A stretch of DNA of 9,780 nt. Source: Candidatus Peregrinibacteria bacterium RIFCSPLOWO2_01_FULL_39_12 (GTDB lineage: Bacteria; Patescibacteriota; Gracilibacteria; UBA1369; LOWO2-01-FULL-3). Below, piece by piece: positions 5,711-9,780 of this stretch (its first letter is position 1; the number at the start of each line of letters is the position of its first letter). The translations under genes were made by a program, and so were the position numbers. Under the pieces are notes generated by a model that was not told where the DNA came from, did no database searches, and saw only the letters and a program-made list of their open reading frames with translations. The stretch is from the NCBI GenBank assembly GCA_001787455.1, contig MFXA01000017.1, positions 1-9,780 on the forward strand. The letters are read 5' to 3'.

Positions 5711-7345
5711 ATGGCTAAACAAATGCAATTTGGAGATGATGCCCGTCAAAAACTTCTTGCCGGTGTTGAAAAGCTGGCGAGAGCTGTAAAAATTACTCTC
5801 GGACCCAAAGGGCGCAATGTAATTCTTGATAAAAAATATGGTGTGCCTGTTGTTACGAATGATGGAGTTACTATCGCCAAAGAAATAGATCTCCCTGATC
5901 CTTATGAAAATATTGGCGCTCAAATGGTAAAAGAGGTTGCAACCAAAACCAACGATGTTGCCGGTGATGGGACCACTACCGCGACTCTTCTTGCGGAAGC
6001 TATTATTAAAGAAGGGTTAAGGAATCTTACCGCGGGGGCGAATCCAATGAGTTTAAAAAATGGAATTGAAAAGGCTGTTAAAAAGATTAAGGATGTTCTT
6101 GAAAAGATGTCTATTCAGATTGGCGACAGTAAGCAAAAAATTGCTCAGGTTGCATCTATTTCCGCTCAAAATGAAGAAGTTGGAACTCTTATTGCCGATG
6201 TTTTGGATATGGTTGGGAATGATGGAGTTATACAGGTTGAGGAGTCTCAAACAATGGGGCTTGATAAAGAGGTTGTCGAAGGCATGCAATTTGATAACGG
6301 ATATATTTCGCCTTATTTTATTACCGACCCTTCCCGAATGGAGGCGTTGTATGATGATGCTAAAATTTTGATTACTGACAGGAAAATCAGTTCTGTTCAG
6401 GAGCTTATTCCGGTGCTGGAAAAGATTGCACAAAGCGGCAGGAAGGAAGTTGTTATTATTGCTGAGGATGTTGATGGCGAGGCTTTGGCCACTCTTGTTT
6501 TGAATAAATTGCGCGGAGCGTTTAGTGTTTTGGCTGTTAAGGCTCCCGGTTTTGGCGACAGAAGGAAGGATATGCTTAAGGATATTGCCGTTCTTACAGG
6601 AGCAACTGTTATCAGTGAAGAAATGGGATTGAAACTTGAAAGCGCTGAGTTGGGGCATCTTGGAGAAGCCAGAAGAGTTGTTTCAGATAAAGATAAAACC
6701 ACAATTATTGATGGAAAAGGCAAAAAGAAAGAAATTGAAGCAAGGGTTTCCGAATTGAAAATTTTTCTTTCCAAAACCGATTCGGATTTTGATAAGGAAA
6801 AATTGCAGGAGAGATTGGCTAAATTAAGCGGCGGAGTTGGAGTTATTAAGGTTGGCGCCGCTACTGAAATTGAACTTAAGGAAAGGAAGCACAGAATTGA
6901 AGATGCATTAAACGCTACACGCGCGGCTGTTTCTGAAGGGATTGTTCCCGGTGGAGGAGTTGCACTGCTTTTAGCGGCTAAAGTTTTGGATACTTTGAAG
7001 TCCGATGATGTGGATGAGGCTACAGGAGTTAAGATTATTAGAAATGTTTTAAGCGCTCCGCTTCTTCAGATTGCGAATAATGCGGGGAAGGATGGGGCAG
7101 TTGTTGTGGATAAGGTTTTGCATGCCAAGGATGGGACAGGTTACGATGCGGCTAAGGATGAGTATGTAAATATGATAGAAGCTGGTATTATAGATCCAAC
7201 GATGGTTGTAAGAAGTGCTCTTGAGAATGCGGCTAGTGTTGCTTCCGTGTTTTTGACGATGGAGGCGGCGGTTTGCGATATTCCGGAAAAGAAAGAGCCT
7301 GCCGGCGGCGGTCGCGGCGAGGGAATGGGGGAGATGGGGATGTAG
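5711..7345 (+). CDS. groEL: GroEL chaperonin (Cpn60)
   Basis: This 544-residue protein is full length for the family. It has ITLGPKGRNVILD (28-40), DGVTIAKEI with the ATP-site Asp51, VAGDGTTTAT with Asp86, the apical domain at about 190-375, RIEDALNATRAAVSEGIVPGGG with catalytic Asp398, and a Gly/Met-rich tail (GEGMGEMGM). It assembles into the double-ring folding chamber that works with GroES in ATP-driven protein folding. All catalytic residues looked for are present. It is downstream of groES and controlled from the same CIRCE promoter. The leader (AATTTAACTTTTTAAAAAT) resembles that of groES and lacks a Shine-Dalgarno sequence. No strong terminator follows the TAG; a distant inverted repeat at 7450-7489 is the nearest candidate. 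Confidence 0.98.
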   Translation: MAKQMQFGDDARQKLLAGVEKLARAVKITLGPKGRNVILDKKYGVPVVTNDGVTIAKEIDLPDPYENIGAQMVKEVATKTNDVAGDGTTTATLLAEAIIKEGLRNLTAGANPMSLKNGIEKAVKKIKDVLEKMSIQIGDSKQKIAQVASISAQNEEVGTLIADVLDMVGNDGVIQVEESQTMGLDKEVVEGMQFDNGYISPYFITDPSRMEALYDDAKILITDRKISSVQELIPVLEKIAQSGRKEVVIIAEDVDGEALATLVLNKLRGAFSVLAVKAPGFGDRRKDMLKDIAVLTGATVISEEMGLKLESAELGHLGEARRVVSDKDKTTIIDGKGKKKEIEARVSELKIFLSKTDSDFDKEKLQERLAKLSGGVGVIKVGAATEIELKERKHRIEDALNATRAAVSEGIVPGGGVALLLAAKVLDTLKSDDVDEATGVKIIRNVLSAPLLQIANNAGKDGAVVVDKVLHAKDGTGYDAAKDEYVNMIEAGIIDPTMVVRSALENAASVASVFLTMEAAVCDIPEKKEPAGGGRGEGMGEMGM

Positions 7346-7377
7346 GGGGGAAGAAACGTTAAGTAGTGTCCTGCAAT

Positions 7378-7479
7378 ATGAAATATAAACTATTACGTCC
7401 GGATCAAATAATTACATTGAGAGATTATCCATTGTTCAATGAGCATATTCTTAAAATCTATTTTAGAATTATTTCATGA
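7378..7479 (+). CDS. Short orphan ORF, possibly a gene remnant
   Basis: ATG at 7378 opens a 33-residue frame beginning MKYKLLRPDQIITLRDYPLF and ending with TGA at 7477-7479. The composition looks protein-like (Lys, Asp, Pro, aromatics) and the codons resemble those of the neighbours. It is far too short for a domain, and I do not recognise it. It may be the start of a gene cut off by decay or insertion, since it lies at the edge of the accessory scar. It could also be chance. Confidence 0.25.
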   Translation: MKYKLLRPDQIITLRDYPLFNEHILKIYFRIIS

Positions 7480-7489
7480 AGATTTTAAG
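7450..7489. repeat. 10-bp inverted repeat downstream of groEL
   Basis: CTTAAAATCT (7450-7459) and AGATTTTAAG (7480-7489) are perfectly complementary around 20 nt. The stem is AT-rich and has no T-run directly after it, so it is a weak terminator candidate for groEL. It may equally be an insertion-sequence end or operator. Confidence 0.4.
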
Positions 7490-7548
7490 TTTGAGTGATA
7501 TGTCCCTTGATAACTGGAGGGTGGCATGGTGTTTTTAGATTTTTTTTC

Positions 7549-7578
7549 TTGCATTATCGTGTACTAATGTGGTACGAT
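7549..7578 (+). promoter_or_regulatory. Possible higBA promoter
   Basis: TTGCAT (7549-7554) and TACGAT (7573-7578) are 18 bp apart. The -10 box lies in the first unit of the tandem repeat, as expected if HigA represses its own operon by covering the promoter. Confidence 0.4.
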
Positions 7579-7620
7579 AGTAGTGCGGTGCGATAGTATT
7601 GCGTAACGTTACGATGGTCG
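7571..7620 (+). repeat. Tandem 16-bp repeats and palindrome before higB (probable autoregulatory operator)
   Basis: GGTACGATAGTAGTGC (7571-7586) is followed at once by GGTGCGATAGTATTGC (7587-7602), with 14 of 16 positions identical. A third, degenerate unit GTTACGATGGTCG lies at 7608-7620. A perfect palindrome GTAACGTTAC sits at 7603-7612. Type II antitoxins such as HigA bind symmetrical sites upstream of their operon, so this is the likely operator; binding itself is inferred. Confidence 0.5.
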
Positions 7621-7902
7621 ATGATAAAAAGATTCAAATGTAAAGAGACTGAAAAATTGTTTAACAGAATTAGATCTAAGAGGTTGCCGACTGATATTCA
7701 AAGAGTAGCGTTGAGAAAGCTGAATATGATTCATGCGGCTACGTCAATTAATGACTTACGCATACCGCCATCTAATCGTTTGGAAAAATTAAAGGCAGAT
7801 AGAAATTGTCGATATAGTGTTAGGATTAATGACCAATGGAGAATATGCTTTAAATGGTGGGGAAATGATGCATATGATGTGGAAATTGCCGATTATCATT
7901 AA
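7621..7902 (+). CDS. higB: HigB-type toxin (RelE/ParE superfamily mRNA interferase)
   Basis: This 93-residue protein matches the short HigB/plasmid-killer family. It begins MIKRFKCKETEKLF, has a central RLEKLKADR, and ends with the diagnostic YSVRINDQWRICF (65-77) and the closing VEIADYH. HigB toxins cleave mRNA on the ribosome and stop translation until neutralised by HigA. The toxin precedes the antitoxin, the usual higBA order, with 20 nt between them. The ATG at 7621 gives the standard N-terminus. The pair sits in a region with transposase debris, which fits horizontal acquisition. All expected core motifs are present, so the toxin may be functional. Confidence 0.9.
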   Translation: MIKRFKCKETEKLFNRIRSKRLPTDIQRVALRKLNMIHAATSINDLRIPPSNRLEKLKADRNCRYSVRINDQWRICFKWWGNDAYDVEIADYH

Positions 7903-7922
7903 ATTATTAGTAAGTAAAATCT

Positions 7923-8243
7923 ATGAATAAGCTAAAATCAATACATCCAGGAGAAATACTTATAGAAGAATTTCTGAAGCCGTTTGAGATTTCTCAGTAT
8001 CGTTTAGCAAAGGATATAAATGTGCCTCAAATAAGAATAAGTGAAATTATTCGTGGGAAGAGATCGATAAGTGCGGATACGGCCTTAAGGCTTAGTAAGT
8101 ATTTTGGCACATCTGCGGATTTTTGGCTTAATCTCCAAACTCATTATGATCTTGAAGTGGAATCTGATAAGTTGGATAAAAAGTTGGGGGTTGAAGTAAA
8201 AGTATTTTTGTTAAATAAGTTGAATCCGAAATACACTGGCTGA
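7923..8243 (+). CDS. higA: HigA-type antitoxin (XRE-family HTH)
   Basis: At 106 residues, it begins with HPGEILIEEFLKPFEIS (8-24) and continues with YRLAKDINVPQIRISEIIRGKRSISADTALRL, an XRE helix-turn-helix at about 20-60. It then has FGTSADFWLNLQTHYDLE, the signature of HigA/VapI-type antitoxins. It binds and neutralises HigB and represses the operon, probably at the repeats upstream of higB. The C-terminal part (81-106) is variable in the family. It is intact and ends in TGA. Confidence 0.92.
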   Translation: MNKLKSIHPGEILIEEFLKPFEISQYRLAKDINVPQIRISEIIRGKRSISADTALRLSKYFGTSADFWLNLQTHYDLEVESDKLDKKLGVEVKVFLLNKLNPKYTG

Positions 8244-8275
8244 TTGTAGGGGAGTAAGTACATATTGGACTGTGA

Positions 8276-8452
8276 GAATATAACTCACTGCACTTTATGA
8301 GATACGAATATGTTGGTAGATGGCTAGGAGAATTTTTGGCTGAATTTGAAAACGCATGTCAGGGAATGGGCATCAAGCACTTCTTTACTTATCCAAGAAC
8401 GCCGAAGGACAATGCTATAGCCGAGAGATTTAACCAGACATTACAGAAGTGA
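8276..8452 (+). pseudogene. Integrase-core (rve, IS481-like) transposase remnant
   Basis: The frame, open from the codon after a TGA at 8273-8275 (ATG available at 8297), reads GEFLAEFENACQGMGIKHFF, then TYPRTPKDNAIAERFNQTLQK, then TGA. This is the stretch of a DDE integrase-type transposase that carries the catalytic Glu (in AERFN). The usual S/T-D-N-G motif just before EF is missing, replaced by VGRWLG. The N-terminal DNA-binding part, the first two catalytic Asp residues and the C-terminal part are absent, so it cannot be active. The family (IS481 or a related rve group) is judged by motif only. It marks an old insertion in the groEL-SLH gap. Confidence 0.75.
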
Positions 8453-8561
8453 TTTTCTTGGCGGTAAGAATACATATCAAGATTTATTAGATTGTTTTGA
8501 ACGTGTCGGAATAAAATTAAGAGACGAAATTGATTTGTATTTTGGTCGCTTTAATCCCTAA
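8451..8561 (+). pseudogene. C-terminal fragment of a second gene, perhaps a restriction endonuclease
   Basis: Starting where the transposase frame stops, but shifted by one base, an open frame reads DFLGGKNTYQDLLDCFERVG, continues with IKLRDEIDLYFGRFNP, and ends in TAA TGA. It looks like the natural end of a globular protein, without a start of its own. From memory, the G-G-x-x-TY-x-x-LL-x-x-FE-x-VG pattern resembles the C-terminus of TdeIII-like type II restriction endonucleases; this assignment is tentative. The abrupt change from transposase to this frame suggests a deletion or recombination joining two decayed genes. Confidence 0.35.
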
Positions 8562-8661
8562 TGATCTTCTACGTGAAGCCGAAATTGCAACAGTATAAAT
8601 GCCAGCAAAAAGCTGGTTAAAATCTAGACGAGAGGCTGGCAACAGTTAGCAATTTGTCCTT
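8562..8661. other. Non-coding tail of the accessory scar
   Basis: Between the fragment at 8451-8561 and the minus-strand SLH gene there is no gene. GCAACAGT occurs twice as a direct repeat (8587-8594 and 8639-8646), and GCCAGC (8601-8606) is complementary to GCTGGC (8635-8640). GCCAGC also pairs with the nearer AGCTGG to form a small hairpin that could terminate the SLH transcript. None of this is strong enough to call an insertion-sequence end. Confidence 0.3.
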
Positions 8662-9198
8662 TTAATTTAGATTAGCAGCCTTAGCAAACCATCTGGCTGC
8701 AGCAGATTTTGTAAGAACATCAGATGGCTTAAAATTCGAGCCTATTTGTACATCTTTACTAAAGAAATCATATGCTGCCAATTGATTTACATAATCATAG
8801 TACCAACTAAGATTATCAATATCCTTAAATAATTTTGGTAAGGTGCAGCTATATTCCATCCCAAAAGCTAAATGTATTATTTTTGCAGCTTCAGCGCGAG
8901 TTAAGGATTCATAGGGTTTGAAAGTTCCATCTGCAAATCCCTTCACGATACCCTGATTGTAAAGCGCACAAACATATCCGTTAAACCAAACATTTTCAGG
9001 AACATCAGAGAATACATTACATGGAGCAGTCTCCAAGCCAGCGTTCTTAACAACTAATGAAGCAAATTCAGCTTTATTGATATTTCCACTGCTGGTTAAT
9101 TTCCCTTGAAATAAACTAGAATTTGTAGAGGCAAGAACAATAGCTCCTACAATCAGTACCCCAAGAACAGCTAAAAGAATTTTACTTTGTTTTTTCAT
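8662..9198 (-). CDS. Small exported or membrane-anchored SLH protein
   Basis: This 178-residue protein has a signal or anchor helix at residues 7-24 (ILLAVLGVLIVGAIVLAS) after MKKQSK. It then has the second half of one SLH repeat (about 38-54, NKAEFASLVVKNAG), a full repeat (62-112, containing GFADGTFKP and LTRAEAAKI) and a third, divergent repeat (123-172). Cys60 and Cys77 occupy the same places as Cys152 and Cys169 in the SLH protein at 1736-2554, and there is an additional Cys118. It is probably exported and attached to the cell wall polymer; its short length suggests an accessory surface protein. Its promoter carries a homopolymer tract. It is convergent with the accessory scar and divergent from the gene at 9333. 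Confidence 0.87.
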   Translation of the reverse strand: MKKQSKILLAVLGVLIVGAIVLASTNSSLFQGKLTSSGNINKAEFASLVVKNAGLETAPCNVFSDVPENVWFNGYVCALYNQGIVKGFADGTFKPYESLTRAEAAKIIHLAFGMEYSCTLPKLFKDIDNLSWYYDYVNQLAAYDFFSKDVQIGSNFKPSDVLTKSAAARWFAKAANLN

Positions 9199-9233
9199 TT
9201 TACGGGTTTGTTAGGATGATAAAAACTAAGTAT

Positions 9234-9261
9234 ATTATAACATACCCCCCCCTCTACGCAA
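9234..9261 (-). promoter_or_regulatory. Promoter of the small SLH gene with a G8 tract in its spacer
   Basis: On the minus strand TTGCGT (9261-9256) and a perfect TATAAT (9239-9234) are 16 bp apart. Eight consecutive G (C on the plus strand, 9245-9252) fill half the spacer. The leader to the ATG at 9198 is about 30 nt. Gain of one base would give the optimal 17-bp spacing. Confidence 0.55.
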
Positions 9262-9288
9262 CAGGAAGTTCATCTTTCCTTCGCGAAA

Positions 9289-9322
9289 AGGTTATGTTAA
9301 GATTGGAAAAAGTAAATAACCT
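9289..9322. repeat. Inverted repeat before the gene at 9333
   Basis: AGGTTAT (9289-9295) pairs with ATAACCT (9316-9322) around 20 nt. An 8-bp palindrome TTCGCGAA lies just upstream (9280-9287). They may be regulatory sites in the divergent intergenic region; no known operator is recognised. Confidence 0.35.
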
Positions 9323-9332
9323 CATAACTTAA

Positions 9333-9713
9333 ATGGCTAATTTACGCAAAGACGATGATATCATTGACCTTAGAAACGAAGGCGATGAGGCGGAGTTTCG
9401 CATAGATAATATTGAGGAGGAAGACAGCGTTGCTGAAGTGAAAGGAGGGACGCCTTTTTCTGAAGCTGCGGCTTCCGCGCCGTATGATAGAGTGAAAGTT
9501 AAGTTTGATAAGTTTGTGAATTTGGTGGTTATGCATGCTTCTGAAGAACTGCTTGAAAGACATGCTGATGAAGATGTGGTTATCTCCACTGATCTTTTGG
9601 CTGATTTGGCGAATACTCATGAGGAAAAAAGTGACGGCAAAAAAGTTCCTCTAATATTTCTTATCGGGATTTTGCTCGGTATCGGAATTACATGGCTTTT
9701 GCTTAAATTATGA
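9333..9713 (+). CDS. Small acidic protein with C-terminal membrane helix, function unknown
   Basis: This 126-residue protein is not recognised. Residues 1-50 are highly acidic (runs such as DDDIID and IEEEDSV) and probably disordered. Residues 51-98 are amphipathic and mixed. Residues 105-124 (VPLIFLIGILLGIGITWLLL) form a single membrane helix right at the C-terminus, preceded by a basic DGKK. This topology is that of a tail-anchored protein facing the cytoplasm. The codons fit those of the neighbouring genes. The TGA stop overlaps the ATG of the next gene (ATGA), so the two are translationally coupled and may act together. The start at 9333 follows an AT-rich leader (ATAACTTAA). Confidence 0.7.
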   Translation: MANLRKDDDIIDLRNEGDEAEFRIDNIEEEDSVAEVKGGTPFSEAAASAPYDRVKVKFDKFVNLVVMHASEELLERHADEDVVISTDLLADLANTHEEKSDGKKVPLIFLIGILLGIGITWLLLKL

Positions 9714-9780
9714 CTAAAGGACATTCTGAAAAACATGCTTACTACTGCAATTCTGCAAATTTCGTGACGGAACCATGTTT
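9710..9780 (+). CDS. Start of a downstream gene, partial
   Basis: ATG at 9710 overlaps the previous stop by 4 nt and opens a frame that runs off the window: MTKGHSEKHAYYCNS, then ANFVTEPC. Two cysteines appear in the first 23 residues, but too little is visible for a family call. Overlap and direction suggest an operon with the tail-anchored protein. Confidence 0.5.
   Translation, partial: MTKGHSEKHAYYCNSANFVTEPC

Noticed and set aside
6053..6658. Long minus-strand open frame (201 codons) opposite groEL
   Set aside because: It lies wholly inside the conserved groEL gene, and its product is Asn/Phe/Leu-rich without any domain, as expected from antisense reading of AT-rich codons.
8272..8288. 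GTGAG/CTCAC hairpin after higA as a terminator
   Set aside because: The 5-bp stem has no T-run and lies at the edge of the transposase remnant, so there is not enough to call it.
9333..9620. Minus-strand open frames opposite the gene at 9333
   Set aside because: The plus frame has a clear membrane helix, neighbour-like codons and an ATGA overlap; the minus frames have Ser-rich or mixed composition and no feature.
1..9780. UGA-as-glycine genetic code (Gracilibacteria type)
   Set aside because: TGA ends several genes at the expected family length (rny, higA, the lamin-tail gene), and no conserved Gly is encoded by TGA inside the recognised proteins.

Overview
The window reads like the chromosome of a Patescibacteria (CPR) bacterium, probably Peregrinibacteria or a close relative. 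The grounds are an AT-rich, tightly packed genome; S-layer-homology (SLH) proteins carrying paired cysteines; a lamin-tail-domain exported protein; starts without clear Shine-Dalgarno sequences; and a VirD4/TraG-like ATPase tail. TGA is a normal stop here (it ends the ATPase fragment, the lamin-tail gene, rny and higA), which argues against the UGA=Gly code of Gracilibacteria/Absconditabacteria. The lineage is an inference, because no rRNA or other phylogenetic marker is present beyond groEL and rny.

Layout. 1-423: C-terminal end of a type IV secretion-like ATPase. 425-547: a long nested palindrome. 615-2554: a two-gene unit of an AI-2E/PerM-family membrane protein followed 5 nt later by a membrane-anchored protein with three SLH repeats. 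2552-2805: two further palindromic elements between convergent genes. 2811-3530 (minus): an exported lamin-tail-domain protein. 3531-3769: divergent upstream region. 3770-7345: rny (RNase Y), groES and groEL. A promoter (TTGACG-16-TATAAT) overlaps the rny stop and contains a CIRCE-like HrcA operator, so groESL has its own heat-shock control.

7346-8661 is an accessory scar: a short orphan ORF, a HigB/HigA toxin-antitoxin pair behind tandem 16-bp repeats, a decayed integrase-type transposase fragment, and directly abutting it a fragment that looks like the C-terminal end of another gene, perhaps a restriction endonuclease. 8662-9198 (minus): a second small SLH protein whose promoter spacer contains a run of eight G. 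9333-9713: a small acidic protein with a C-terminal membrane helix, overlapping by ATGA the start of a gene that leaves the window.

The most interesting signals are: (1) the family of ~120-bp nested palindromes, with a shared plan but different, individually perfect outer stems; (2) the homopolymer inside an SLH gene promoter, a candidate phase-variation switch; (3) an Asp-to-Asn change at the expected fourth HD-domain metal ligand of RNase Y; (4) the transposase/second-gene junction beside higBA. I saw no tRNA, rRNA, CRISPR array or complete mobile element.
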